Shown here one piece after another: positions 7,827 to 16,424 of a stretch of DNA of 64,000 nucleotides. Source of the DNA: an uncultured Collinsella sp. (lineage in GTDB: Bacteria; Actinomycetota; Coriobacteriia; Coriobacteriales; Coriobacteriaceae); NCBI GenBank assembly GCA_902470345.1, contig CABRGB010000001.1:62001-126000 (forward strand). The letters run 5' to 3'. The notes beneath the pieces are model-generated. The model was given only the letters and a program-made list of their open reading frames with translations. It was not told the origin of the DNA and searched no databases. The number at the start of each line of letters is the position of its first letter. The first letter of the stretch is position 1. Both the position numbers and the translations under genes were made by a program.

Positions 7827-8765
7827 ATGACCCTCCAGCAGCTTCGCTTTATGATCGCCGTGGCAGAGTCCGGTTCGATCAACGCCGCAGCTCAGCGCCT
7901 CTATACGGCACAGTCCAATATCTCCAATGCCGTTAAAAGCCTGGAGCAGGAACTTCATATCGAAATCTTTACGCGCTCTAGCCGCGGTGTTGCACTCACC
8001 AACGACGGCACCGAGCTTTTGGGTTATGCACGCCAGGTCGTAGAGCAGGCCGACATGCTCGAGGCACGCTACGAGGACGGCGGCACCCCGCAAGCCCGCC
8101 TCGCCATTTCCGCCCAGCACTACGCCTTTTCGGTCGAGGCCTTTGTCAACGTGGTCGAGCGCTGCCGCGACAGCAAGTTCGAGTTCATCATGCGCGAGAC
8201 CACCACATCGCAGATCATCGATGACGTCCGTGCGTTTCGCAGCGATATCGGCATTCTGTATCTGGATGACTTTAACGCCCGCGTTCTGCAGAAGGCCTTC
8301 GCCGATGCCCGTGCAAGCTTCCATCCCCTCTTTGACGCGAAGGTCCACGTGTTCGTGAGCGAACGCCACCCGCTCGCCCGTCGCTCGCAGCTGTCCCTTG
8401 CCGACCTTACGCCCTATACGCGCTACAGCTTTGAGCAAGGCACCTCGAACTCCTTCTATTACGCCGAGGAGCCGTTTAGCTATATTCCCTGCAACCGCAA
8501 TATCCGCGTATCCGACCGCGGGACGCTCACCAACCTGCTTATCACCTCGAACGGCTATGCGCTGTCGACCGGCGTACTCTCCAGCGAAATGCAGTGGGGC
8601 ATGGCCTCGATCCCCTTGGCAGACGCCCCGACGATGCATGTGGGCTACATCATGCATGACGACCGCAAGCCCTCTCCCCTCTTGCAGCAATACCTCGACG
8701 AGCTCAACCGCATCATCCATGCCAACCAACTGTCGGAAGACGGGGTAGAAATCGTAAATTGCTAG
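7827..8765 (+). CDS. LysR-family transcriptional regulator
   Basis: 312 residues. The N-terminal winged helix-turn-helix (residues 1-60, TLQQLRFMIAVAESGSINAA, then QSNISNAVKSLEQELHIEIF) is a classic LysR domain; the rest matches a periplasmic-binding-like effector domain. It is transcribed divergently from metY with about 270 bases between, the usual arrangement for a LysR regulator and its target, so control of sulfur amino acid synthesis is likely. The effector is not predictable. Confidence 0.88.
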   Translation: MTLQQLRFMIAVAESGSINAAAQRLYTAQSNISNAVKSLEQELHIEIFTRSSRGVALTNDGTELLGYARQVVEQADMLEARYEDGGTPQARLAISAQHYAFSVEAFVNVVERCRDSKFEFIMRETTTSQIIDDVRAFRSDIGILYLDDFNARVLQKAFADARASFHPLFDAKVHVFVSERHPLARRSQLSLADLTPYTRYSFEQGTSNSFYYAEEPFSYIPCNRNIRVSDRGTLTNLLITSNGYALSTGVLSSEMQWGMASIPLADAPTMHVGYIMHDDRKPSPLLQQYLDELNRIIHANQLSEDGVEIVNC

Positions 8766-8828
8766 CCCCCGGCGGGCATGGCGCTACAATGGTCACTCGC
8801 ACGAAACATACCCAACGAAAGGAACCAT

Positions 8829-9314
8829 GTGAAGGTCATCATCTATACCGACGGCTCGGCCCGATCAAATCCGGGACGCGGCGGTTATGGCGCCGTGCTC
8901 AAATACACCAACCCCGCCGGCAAGACCTTCACCTCCGAGCTTTCGCGCGGTTACGCCAAGACCACCAACAACCGCATGGAGCTCATGGCGGTCATCGTAG
9001 CGCTCGAGGCGCTCAACCGCCCCTGCGACGTCGAAGTCCATTCCGATTCGCAGTACGTCGTCAACGCCTTCAACAAGCACTGGATTGACGGATGGAAAAA
9101 ACGCGGCTGGAAGACTGCCAACAAGCAGCCTGTCAAGAACCGCGATCTGTGGGAGCGCCTGCTCACCGCAAAGAGCACGCACAAAGTGGAGTTCATCTGG
9201 GTTAAAGGCCACGCCGGTCACGAGCTCAACGAGCGCTGCGACGAGCTTGCCACCACGGCGGCCGACGGCAGCAACCTCGATATCGACACCGGCTTTAACG
9301 AGAGCGACCTGTAA
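8829..9314 (+). CDS. rnhA: Ribonuclease HI
   Basis: 161 residues. Degrades the RNA strand of RNA-DNA hybrids. The four metal-binding acids are visible: D8 (YTDGS), E51 (NRMELMAV), D73 (HSDSQY) and D138 (ERCDEL), plus the basic-protrusion segment around [12 protein letters not shown]. The start is GTG 8829, preceded by AAAGGA; upstream in-frame starts would add a poorly conserved tail. It follows the LysR gene on the same strand by about 60 bases. Confidence 0.95.
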   Translation: MKVIIYTDGSARSNPGRGGYGAVLKYTNPAGKTFTSELSRGYAKTTNNRMELMAVIVALEALNRPCDVEVHSDSQYVVNAFNKHWIDGWKKRGWKTANKQPVKNRDLWERLLTAKSTHKVEFIWVKGHAGHELNERCDELATTAADGSNLDIDTGFNESDL

Positions 9315-9389
9315 CGGCGTTTTCGCACGCTATTTCCCGCCCCCTCGCGCTACACTCATCCTGTAAACCGAACGGCACGAGGGGGATAC

Positions 9390-10496
9390 ATGCTGCGTAT
9401 AGCGACCATCGGCACATCCATGATTACGGACGACTTTATCCAGGTCGTCAACGCCAACGACCAAGCCGCGTTTGTGGGCACGCTCTCGCGCGATGCCAAT
9501 CGCGGTGCTGCCTTTACCGCTAAGCACGGCGGCGAGCGTAACTTCACCGCACTTGACGAGCTTGCATACGCCGCCGACGTCGACGCCGTCTACATCGGCA
9601 GCCCCAACGCACTTCACTACGAGCAGGCCCTTGCCTGCATCGCCGGTGGCAAGCACGTCATCGTCGAGAAGCCCTTCTGCGCCACCGAGGCGCAGGCGCT
9701 GGAAGTCTTCCGCGCTGCCGAGGCAGCAGGTGTCGTGGCCCTCGAGGCCATGCGCCCCCTCCACGATCCCGCTTTCCACGCCATCGAGGACGCCCTGGGC
9801 GAGATTGCGCCCATCCGCCGCGCCTCATTGCGCTTTGGCAAATATTCCTCGCGCTACAACGAGATTCTCGCGGGACGCGCCACCAATATCTTCGACTGCA
9901 ATATGGCCTCGGGTTCCCTCATGGACATTGGCGTCTACACCGTCGAGCCCATGGTCGAGATTTTCGGCATGCCCTCCGGCCTTACGAGCATGGCTACTCT
10001 GCTCGACCCCACCACGCGACAGCTCACGCACGGCCCCATCGACGGCTGCGGTTCCATCCTCGCCAGCTACGGCGGTGGCCGTATCTCCGTCGAGCTCGCG
10101 CACTCCAAAATTACGAATGACCTGCTTCCCTCGCAGATCGAAGGCGAGCGTGGCACTATCCAGATTGACCATCTGTCCACGCCCCGCAACGTCCGTATCG
10201 ACTATCGCGGCGATGTCGTACGCGGCTCGGCGACCGAGGCGCCGCGCGGACAGGGCGACAACGGCCGCGTGCTCGACCTACCCAAATCGAGCAACACTAT
10301 GGAATACGAACTCACAGACTTTATCACCGCCATCGGCGGCATCGATAACGTTAAAGAAGAGATTTGGGAGAGCCCGGCGGGACGCCACGAGCTTGGCCAC
10401 TACCGCGATGTCACGCTCGTCTCACTGCGCATCATGGATGCCGTGCGCCAGCAGGCCGGCATAACCTTCCCGGCCGACGCAGGCAAGCAGGCATAG
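9390..10496 (+). CDS. Gfo/Idh/MocA-family oxidoreductase
   Basis: 368 residues. An NAD(P)-binding Rossmann start (LRIATIGTSMITDDFI), the YIGSPNALHYEQAL segment and the family signature VEKPFCATEAQ are followed by the dimerisation domain with MDIGVYTVEPMVEIFG. Substrate unknown; similar proteins act on sugars or act as scyllo-inositol-type dehydrogenases. The stop codon is two bases before the acylphosphatase gene, so both are probably translated from one mRNA. It is not a close copy of the 963-1982 protein. Confidence 0.85.
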   Translation: MLRIATIGTSMITDDFIQVVNANDQAAFVGTLSRDANRGAAFTAKHGGERNFTALDELAYAADVDAVYIGSPNALHYEQALACIAGGKHVIVEKPFCATEAQALEVFRAAEAAGVVALEAMRPLHDPAFHAIEDALGEIAPIRRASLRFGKYSSRYNEILAGRATNIFDCNMASGSLMDIGVYTVEPMVEIFGMPSGLTSMATLLDPTTRQLTHGPIDGCGSILASYGGGRISVELAHSKITNDLLPSQIEGERGTIQIDHLSTPRNVRIDYRGDVVRGSATEAPRGQGDNGRVLDLPKSSNTMEYELTDFITAIGGIDNVKEEIWESPAGRHELGHYRDVTLVSLRIMDAVRQQAGITFPADAGKQA

Positions 10497-10498
10497 CG

Positions 10499-10909
10499 AT
10501 GGGCTTCTTCGATACGTTCTTCTCCAGCGTCACCGGCGGCAGTCGAGAGCCTCAAAAACCATCAAACGTCGAGCTCGAGCTGCGCCGCAGGCTTACTGTG
10601 CTCGCAAGCGACGAGGCCACTCAAGACACTCCCCTGCGCTATTTCCTGCGCTGGGAGGGGCAAGTCCAAGGCGTTGGTTTTCGCTTTACCAACACCAACC
10701 TCGCGCAGGCACGCGCACTCACCGGCTGGGTGCGTAACATGGAAGACGGCTCAGTCGAGATGGAGATACAGGGAGCTCCGGCAGACATCCTATCTCATCT
10801 CGAGGCACTTCATGCCTCCTACGAGCGCATGGGAACGCGTTTTCGCCTCGTAGATGCCCAGGCCCGAGCCCCACTTGCCAATGAAGACGGTTTCAGTCCT
10901 CATTATTAG
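10499..10909 (+). CDS. Acylphosphatase-domain protein
   Basis: 136 residues. The last 90 residues form an acylphosphatase domain with catalytic R62 (QGVGFRF) and N80 (GWVRNMEDGSVEMEIQG). Acylphosphatases hydrolyse the carboxyl-phosphate bond of acyl phosphates. The first 46 residues are an extension not found in the usual 90-residue enzyme (starts MGFFDTFFSSVTGG). ATG 10499 lies two bases after the preceding stop, implying translational coupling. Confidence 0.85.
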   Translation: MGFFDTFFSSVTGGSREPQKPSNVELELRRRLTVLASDEATQDTPLRYFLRWEGQVQGVGFRFTNTNLAQARALTGWVRNMEDGSVEMEIQGAPADILSHLEALHASYERMGTRFRLVDAQARAPLANEDGFSPHY

Positions 10910-10970
10910 TATTGTGTGCTAAATACGGTATCATTTACCTACGACCGTTGATAGAAAAGAGGCGAGGCGC

Positions 10971-11351
10971 ATGGCGGTGCAAAGAAGGAATACCAAGCAG
11001 CGAAAGCTGGTTCTTGACGCCGTGCGCCAAAGCTATAACCATCCCACCGCCGACGAGATCTACAACGCCGTGCGCGAACAGGATGACAAGATCAGCCGCG
11101 GCACGGTCTACCGCAACCTCAATCTCTTGGCAGATGCCGGAGAAATCCTCTCGATCAAGACGCCGGGCGGGAGTCGCTTCGATCGCACCATCGAGCCGCA
11201 TGCGCATATCATCTGCACCTCGTGCAGCCGCGTCATCGACGTACCGCTCCCCTTCGATGCCCAGCTCGACGCCAAAGCGTCCGAGCAAATCGGCTGGCAC
11301 GTCACGTCGCACTACACCATCTTCGAGGGTCTCTGCCCCGACTGCCGGTAG
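10971..11351 (+). CDS. Fur-family regulator, PerR-like
   Basis: 126 residues, slightly short for the family. Winged helix with HPTADEIYNAV and GTVYRNLNLLADAGEI, then the dimerisation domain. Structural zinc cysteines are C82, C85, C122 and C125. Candidate regulatory-metal ligands H24, D71, H77 and H79 follow the PerR/Fur pattern (FDRTIEPHAH). PerR senses peroxide in many anaerobes; Fur or Zur function cannot be excluded. It ends at a convergent HAD phosphatase gene. Confidence 0.82.
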   Translation: MAVQRRNTKQRKLVLDAVRQSYNHPTADEIYNAVREQDDKISRGTVYRNLNLLADAGEILSIKTPGGSRFDRTIEPHAHIICTSCSRVIDVPLPFDAQLDAKASEQIGWHVTSHYTIFEGLCPDCR

Positions 11352-11357
11352 ATGTTT

Positions 11358-11422
11358 GGGACATGCCCGCAAATCTACTTGCCCATCCGCTACAGCAAGC
11401 AGCACATTTCTAGGCATGTCCC
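11358..11422. terminator. Long palindrome between convergent genes
   Basis: GGGACATGCC (11358-11367) pairs with 11413-11422, and an inner CTTGC/GCAAG pair (11378-11382 with 11395-11399) strengthens the fold. It lies between the ends of the Fur-family and HAD genes and could terminate both, although U-tracts are poor. Confidence 0.5.
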
Positions 11423-11428
11423 GAAAAC

Positions 11429-12226
11429 CTACTCGGCGAGCAGGCGGCACAGTTCTTCTTCGACCGTGCGCACATAGCGAACGCGGTCGTTGATGCCACG
11501 CATGCTGGGATTGCAGCTCTCCATCAGATAGGGATGGCCCACGACGTTGAGCATGTCGCGATCGTTCTCATTGTCGCCAAACGCCATCATCTCATCGGGC
11601 GAAATCCCCAGGGCACGACCGTAATCGGCAAGCGCGGAGCCCTTGCCCGAACCGAAACCGATAAAGTCCGTCCATTCGGTTCCCGACGTCATCACGTCGA
11701 CACGGTCGCTAAAGAGGCGCTCAAAATGCTCCAGCGCCGCTGGCTGATCCACCTCGGGCGTCTGGAAGGCAATCTTAATGACGTCCTCGTCGATGTCCTC
11801 GGGACGGTCGACCACCGCCACATCGCAGTGGACCTCATAGCGCAGGTGGTCAACAAACACATCGTTGCCGCTCATGGTGTAGAGGTGCCCCTCGCACGAA
11901 AGGGTCACGTCGGCATGGGGATACGCAACCACGGCATTCGCGATATCCATAGCAAGGCTGCGCTCCATGGAACGCTTGACAACGGCACGTCCCTCGCTCA
12001 TCACCAGGGCTCCGTTTTCGCATACATATGCGAGCTCATCGGCCACCGGGGCAAACAGGTGGCGCAAGCTCGCATATTGACGGCCGCTCGCCGGCATAAA
12101 CACGATGCCGCGACGATGCAGCTCATCGATAAGCTCAAAGGCCTCGGAACGCGGCTCGCGCTCCCCCGGATGCAGCAACGTGCCATCCAAATCGCAGGCG
12201 ATCAGCTTGATTCCCTCAAGACCCAT
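11429..12226 (-). CDS. HAD-superfamily (Cof-type) phosphatase
   Basis: 265 residues. HAD class IIB hydrolase: nucleophile motif CDLDGTLL with D12 and D14, motif II PASGRQ, motif III lysine region, and motif IV FGDNENDRDML. Such enzymes dephosphorylate sugar phosphates, flavin precursors or pyridoxal phosphate; the substrate here is unknown. ATG 12226 follows GGGGGAA and is preferred over upstream in-frame starts to 12301, which lack a ribosome site. It is the last gene of a minus-strand run beginning with the FKBP gene. Confidence 0.88.
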   Translation of the reverse strand: MGLEGIKLIACDLDGTLLHPGEREPRSEAFELIDELHRRGIVFMPASGRQYASLRHLFAPVADELAYVCENGALVMSEGRAVVKRSMERSLAMDIANAVVAYPHADVTLSCEGHLYTMSGNDVFVDHLRYEVHCDVAVVDRPEDIDEDVIKIAFQTPEVDQPAALEHFERLFSDRVDVMTSGTEWTDFIGFGSGKGSALADYGRALGISPDEMMAFGDNENDRDMLNVVGHPYLMESCNPSMRGINDRVRYVRTVEEELCRLLAE

Positions 12227-12309
12227 ACGCTTCCCCCAAAGCATCTCATCAACAGCAAGACGGACCTTGATTGGTCGCCCCTCAAAGCCCGTCTTGCGCA
12301 TACGCGCGC

Positions 12310-12888
12310 TTAGCCGCGCGTCTTTTTTACGATGGTAAAGTCGGGAGCCATGCTCACGACGACCTCCGCCGCACTCGACGCAAAGCGCCGGCTGGCATCG
12401 AGCTCACGTGTGACCACCGAGAGCCGAACACCCTCGACACCCCGGAGCATGCGGCCCAAAACAGGCTGCACCGGCGTATACATGCGCACGGTATGCTCGT
12501 CCGAGTCGCCCCGGAAGAGCGGCGCATGCATGTTGCCGATCTCCCAGCACGCATGCGCGAGCGCAATCGGATCCATGCGGTCGACTTCGACCAAATAAAC
12601 CTCGGCGCTGCGCAGGCGCACGACAACCGCCACAGGCACCACGCCCGAACGGTCAATGGCGAGCACGTCGCCATCGGCAAGACGACCGCCGTCGGCAGCA
12701 TCCAGCCGAACATCGACCGTGCGCCCCAGCTCCGTCGCGCCCACAAACGCACATACATCGGCCTGGTCCCAATCGAGCAGTAGCTCATCGACCTCAAAGA
12801 CACCGCCCAGCTCCCGGCGAAGCAGGAGTTCATAGGACGGATCGTTGAGATTTCCCAAACATGTCGTCGAAACCAAGCGTTCAGGCAT
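12310..12888 (-). CDS. UreE-like protein without urease genes
   Basis: 192 residues. The second half resembles the C-terminal domain of UreE, the nickel chaperone of urease: ACWEIGNMHAPLF keeps the GN-x-H metal histidine (H121), followed by VLGRMLRGVEGV like the UreE helix. The N-terminal half could be the UreE peptide-binding domain. There is no His-rich tail, and no urease subunits or other ure genes are in the window. Its start lies three bases after the stop of an FKBP isomerase gene. Nickel or other metal handling is inference; the family call rests on visual motif matching. Confidence 0.6.
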   Translation of the reverse strand: MPERLVSTTCLGNLNDPSYELLLRRELGGVFEVDELLLDWDQADVCAFVGATELGRTVDVRLDAADGGRLADGDVLAIDRSGVVPVAVVVRLRSAEVYLVEVDRMDPIALAHACWEIGNMHAPLFRGDSDEHTVRMYTPVQPVLGRMLRGVEGVRLSVVTRELDASRRFASSAAEVVVSMAPDFTIVKKTRG

Positions 12889-12891
12889 AGC

Positions 12892-13320
12892 CTAATCCTC
12901 GACCTCGACGAGCTCGATATCAAAGTTGAGATCCTTGCCGGCAAGCTCGTGGTTGGCGTCGAGCGTCACGGCCTCGGGCGTCACGTCAATGACGACGGCG
13001 GGGACAGGCATGCCACTCGGCGTGGACAGGAAGAGCTTCATGCCCTTCTCAATCTGCTCGATGTTGGGAACCTGCTCGGCCGGGAAGGTAATAACCATCT
13101 CAGGATTGTGCTCGCCGTAGGCATCGGCAGCAGGAATGTGCACGGTCTTCTTCTCACCCACCTGCATGTCGACAACAGCGGCGTCGAAGCCCTTGATCAT
13201 CTGACCGGTGCCGCAGGTGAACTCCAGCGGCTCGCCGCGATCGTAGGAGCTATCGAACTGCGTGCCGTCATCGAGCGTGCCGCGATAATGGGTCTTGACC
13301 TTCTTGCCCTGGTTGGACAT
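12892..13320 (-). CDS. FKBP-type peptidyl-prolyl isomerase (SlyD-like)
   Basis: 142 residues. Short FKBP with a flap domain: YRGTLDDGTQFDSS, LEFTCGTGQMIKGFD, VGEKKTVHIPAADAYGEHNP and VTLDANHELAGKDLNF, the SlyD pattern. It helps proteins fold by isomerising proline bonds. It lacks the metal-binding Cys/His tail of E. coli SlyD (ends ELVEVED). ATG 13320 follows GGAGGT; an upstream frame extension to 13353 has no ribosome site. Together with the UreE-like gene it forms a two-gene unit. Confidence 0.92.
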   Translation of the reverse strand: MSNQGKKVKTHYRGTLDDGTQFDSSYDRGEPLEFTCGTGQMIKGFDAAVVDMQVGEKKTVHIPAADAYGEHNPEMVITFPAEQVPNIEQIEKGMKLFLSTPSGMPVPAVVIDVTPEAVTLDANHELAGKDLNFDIELVEVED

Positions 13321-13440
13321 GGTAACCTCCGTGATAAGGGCGGCGCACAACACGGGCCGCCATGAACATATGGCGCTAACTATACCCTAGTCATACAATT
13401 CAATGACAGTTTGCAAAGAAACGCTGCAACCGGAGGAACC

Positions 13441-14454
13441 ATGGCATATCCCGTATTTGACCTACACTGCGACACCGCCGACCGAATCGGCTGGGCCACG
13501 CTCGATCTCGACCTGCGCTTTACTGCCGGCACCGACGGTTATTTCCCCGGCGACGAAACGCATCCGCAAGATTTCGACCTCATCGAGGGCAACGCCTGCG
13601 CCATCTCGCTCGCAAAGATCGGCAACACGCCGTGGGCACAGTGCTTCGCCACGTTTGTCCCCGACGAGATTCCCACCGCCCACGCCGCGCGCTTCCAGGC
13701 GCAAATCATGGCGCATATGAGCGGCCAGGCCATGCTCAACCACGACCGCATGGTCAACGTACGCAGCGCCGCAGACATTCGCCCTGCGCTCAAAGATGGC
13801 AAGGTCGCCTGCATCCACACCATCGAAAACGCCACGTTCTTTGCCGAGGACCCCGCGCTGATCGAGGTGCTCAAGAGCTTGGGCGTGCTTATGTCGTCAC
13901 TCAGCTGGAACGCGCAGGGACCGCTCGCGAGCGGGCACGATACCCACGCCGGCCTCACCGCTGCCGGCATCGAGGCACTTACGCAGATGGAGCACGCCGG
14001 CATGGTACTCGACGTCTCCCACCTCAACGATGAGTGCTTTGACGAGGTTGTCGCCCACGCCACGCGCCCCTTCGTCGCCAGCCACTCCAACTCCCGTGCG
14101 GTTTGTGGCGTCAAGCGCAACCTCACCGACGACCAGTTCCGCACCATTCGCGACATGGGCGGTATCGTCGGCCTCAACTACTGCAGCGAGTTCCTTTCCA
14201 ACGACGCAACCGACAAGACCGCCGCAGACGTCACCTTCGACCAGCTGGCGGCACATATCGAGCACTGGCTCGACCTGGGCGGCGAGGACGTCATCGCACT
14301 CGGCGGCGACTGGGACGGAGCCACTGTGCCCGCTTTCCTCTCCGATGCCAGCAAGATGCCCGAATTCCAGAACATGCTCTCCAAGCACTTTGGCAAGACC
14401 GTGATGCAGAAGCTCTGCAGCGATAACGCGCTTGCCTTCTTTGAGCGTTATTAA
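13441..14454 (+). CDS. Membrane dipeptidase-family metallopeptidase (M19)
   Basis: 337 residues. Zinc-dependent dipeptidase of the renal dipeptidase family: FDLHCDTAD (ligands H9, D11), HTIENATFF (bridging Glu), VLDVSHLND, VASHSNSRAVC (histidine ligands) and ALGGDWDGA. No signal peptide is seen, so it is probably cytoplasmic and processes dipeptides, including those with D-residues. ATG 13441 follows CCGGAGGAACC; an upstream in-frame start at 13411 is less well placed. Confidence 0.93.
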   Translation: MAYPVFDLHCDTADRIGWATLDLDLRFTAGTDGYFPGDETHPQDFDLIEGNACAISLAKIGNTPWAQCFATFVPDEIPTAHAARFQAQIMAHMSGQAMLNHDRMVNVRSAADIRPALKDGKVACIHTIENATFFAEDPALIEVLKSLGVLMSSLSWNAQGPLASGHDTHAGLTAAGIEALTQMEHAGMVLDVSHLNDECFDEVVAHATRPFVASHSNSRAVCGVKRNLTDDQFRTIRDMGGIVGLNYCSEFLSNDATDKTAADVTFDQLAAHIEHWLDLGGEDVIALGGDWDGATVPAFLSDASKMPEFQNMLSKHFGKTVMQKLCSDNALAFFERY

Positions 14455-14471
14455 TTTCACGTCCCTTGAGC

Positions 14472-14505
14472 GGGCCGGCATGCCGAACGGTCGACATGCC
14501 GGCCC
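14472..14505. repeat. Perfect hairpin between the M19 and YgjP-like genes
   Basis: GGGCCGGCATG (14472-14482) pairs with 14495-14505, loop 12 bases. There is no following U-tract. It lies in the gap only if the downstream gene begins at TTG 14529, which the ribosome site supports. Confidence 0.6.
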
Positions 14506-14528
14506 GTCCCCAACCTGAAGGACCGCTT

Positions 14529-15305
14529 TTGACGCAGCAATTTACGATTACCGTATCCCGACCGGATGGCACATCCATCCCCGTCGTCGTTACCAAAAAG
14601 CGCGTCAAGAACTTCAACCTACGCGTCACATCAAGCGGTGAGGTCCACGCCAGCGCACCGCTCGGCGCCAGCCGCGAGCGCATCGAGGCATTTGTGAAGC
14701 GCAACAGCACCTGGATTGTCAGCCGACTTGCCAAGCGCGAGCAACATCAGGCGACGGCGCGAGAGCCGCTCAGCACCTCGTCCGTCATTGCACTTTGGGG
14801 CAAGCCCATCACGGTACAGGATGCACTCGATCACAACTTTGCATCACCCGCGCCGCGGCCCAAGCAGGCCACCTTCGCAAGCTTTATGGGTACCGACGAA
14901 TCGGACGAAGGCCCACAGGCCAAGCGGCGCGCAATCCTCGACGGCCTAACGTCCGACGAGCTCCAAGCCCACATCAGCCAGCTTTATACGACCGAGGTCA
15001 CCGCAGCGCTACGCGACATCGTACACGCATACGAAATCACAATGAGTGTCGCCGTTTCCCGCGTCTCCGTGCGCAGCATGAAAACGCGCTGGGGATCATG
15101 CACGCCCAAGACCGGAGCCATTCGCATCGCACGAGAACTTGCCGCCTACCCCGTCGAATGCCTCGACATGGTTGTCGCCCACGAGCTCGTCCACCTGCTC
15201 GAGCCAAGCCACAATCATCGGTTTCACGCCCTGCTCGACATGTACTGCCCCAACAATAGAGTTCTGTCGCAGCGGCTCAAGCAGCCACCCCTCAACAAGC
15301 TCTAG
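14529..15305 (+). CDS. YgjP-like (DUF45) zinc metalloprotease
   Basis: 258 residues. The signature of the YgjP/SprT-like group is present: KTRWGSCTPKTGAIRIA, then the zinc motif VVAHELVHLLEPSHNHRF (HExxH plus a downstream His). The start is TTG 14529, six bases after GAAGGA (14517-14522); a longer frame from 14466 would run through the hairpin at 14472-14505. An insert of low-complexity sequence lies near residues 95-140. Physiological substrate unknown. Confidence 0.85.
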   Translation: MTQQFTITVSRPDGTSIPVVVTKKRVKNFNLRVTSSGEVHASAPLGASRERIEAFVKRNSTWIVSRLAKREQHQATAREPLSTSSVIALWGKPITVQDALDHNFASPAPRPKQATFASFMGTDESDEGPQAKRRAILDGLTSDELQAHISQLYTTEVTAALRDIVHAYEITMSVAVSRVSVRSMKTRWGSCTPKTGAIRIARELAAYPVECLDMVVAHELVHLLEPSHNHRFHALLDMYCPNNRVLSQRLKQPPLNKL

Positions 15306-15311
15306 CGTCGA

Positions 15312-15797
15312 CTAGCGCACGCGCTCGATTTCGACGCCGCAGCTTGCCAGGGGAAGACCGACGGGCGCCCACGGCTTATCGAGCTTTATGCGCACACCAA
15401 GCAGCAAGGGATAACGACGCAACAGCATCTGGGCCACACCCTCGGCTGCCGCCTCGATGAGTTTAAACGTATGCTCGCGCAGATACCCATCGACATCGTG
15501 GCACACCGAGCCGTAGTCAATCGAGGCGTCCAGGTTATCGTGCTCCCCCGCTGCACGCAGGTCGGCATAGAGCACCAAGGACACGATGAACTTCTGGCCC
15601 AGCGCGTTCTCTTCGGGATACACGCCGTGGTTGGCAAAGACCTCGAGACCGTCGATAGTAATGCGGTCGGCATGGCGCAGGTCGTCATAGCTCACGTGGG
15701 GCACCGCCGTTGCGGTGGATATTTCGCCCCTTCCACGGCGGGCGAGCTCGGCGCCTTCAGTCCTGGTTGCATTCTCGGGCAGTTTCTTGTTGCTCAT
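15312..15797 (-). CDS. folB: Dihydroneopterin aldolase
   Basis: 161 residues. Folate pathway enzyme converting dihydroneopterin to 6-hydroxymethyl-dihydropterin. The catalytic domain begins near residue 43 (DRITIDGLEVFANHGVYPEE) and includes DYGSVCHDV, KLIEAAAEGVAQ and IKLDKPWAPV. A 40-residue N-terminal extension is not typical. ATG 15797 follows AAGGAG. It is the third gene of a folE, HD, folB run, which supports its role. Confidence 0.92.
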   Translation of the reverse strand: MSNKKLPENATRTEGAELARRGRGEISTATAVPHVSYDDLRHADRITIDGLEVFANHGVYPEENALGQKFIVSLVLYADLRAAGEHDNLDASIDYGSVCHDVDGYLREHTFKLIEAAAEGVAQMLLRRYPLLLGVRIKLDKPWAPVGLPLASCGVEIERVR

Positions 15798-15840
15798 CGC
15801 GATCGTCTCCTTCGTTTAGAACCCCGACCGCGCAAACTAA

Positions 15841-16422
15841 CTACACGCGAATCGACAGGTTCTTTTTATCATCGCTCCAGTTGCAAGCATTGCGCGCGGG
15901 GCATGCAAAGCAGGCGCGCGACGCTTTGTCGGCTGCGTAGAGCAGACGCTCAAGCGGTTGGCTGTTCACGCGCAGCTTTCGATGGCCCAGAATGGCCGTC
16001 TTAATGGCCGCAGCATCGGCCGGCTCAAACGCTACGTCATCGGGCATGCCGCCGAGAATCGCATCAGCGACGCGCTCGCTTGCAACATCATGGGATATAC
16101 CCGATTCATACTGTTCATCTTTGCCGATATCGTGAAGAAGTGCCGTGGCGTAGATGACCTCGCGGTCAAACTCGAGATCTTCCTCGAGATTCTTAATCCA
16201 CATAATGCGAGCGACATCGAGCAGATGGTCGATACCGTGGCGGCAGAAGATGCGCCCCGATTCCAGCTGAGCAATGTTGCCCAGGTGGCGCCGGAACAGG
16301 CCGTTGGCACAGATGTAATCGATACGAGGCATGACGCCAAAAGGCGCCAGGCCCGAAGCCATAAAACCGCGACGCGGCGTTCCCTCGTCAGTATTCGATG
16401 TAAAGTCGTTGACGACTCTCAT
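15841..16422 (-). CDS. HD-domain hydrolase in the folate cluster
   Basis: 193 residues. HD metal-binding motif HDIGKDEQYE in LLHDIGKDEQ, an upstream RHGIDHLLDVARI histidine, and a later ADKASRAC aspartate are typical of HD phosphohydrolases. A Cys-rich tail CFACPARNACNW may bind metal. It starts right after the folE stop (16425). Position between folE and folB suggests it could supply a missing phosphatase step on dihydroneopterin phosphate, but this is inference. Confidence 0.8.
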   Translation of the reverse strand: MRVVNDFTSNTDEGTPRRGFMASGLAPFGVMPRIDYICANGLFRRHLGNIAQLESGRIFCRHGIDHLLDVARIMWIKNLEEDLEFDREVIYATALLHDIGKDEQYESGISHDVASERVADAILGGMPDDVAFEPADAAAIKTAILGHRKLRVNSQPLERLLYAADKASRACFACPARNACNWSDDKKNLSIRV

Positions 16423-16424
16423 AG

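Noticed and set aside
12255..12297. Terminator between the UreE-like and HAD genes
   Set aside because: GCAAGACGG/CCGTCTTGC arms pair but enclose a 25-base loop and lack a U-tract; too weak to list.
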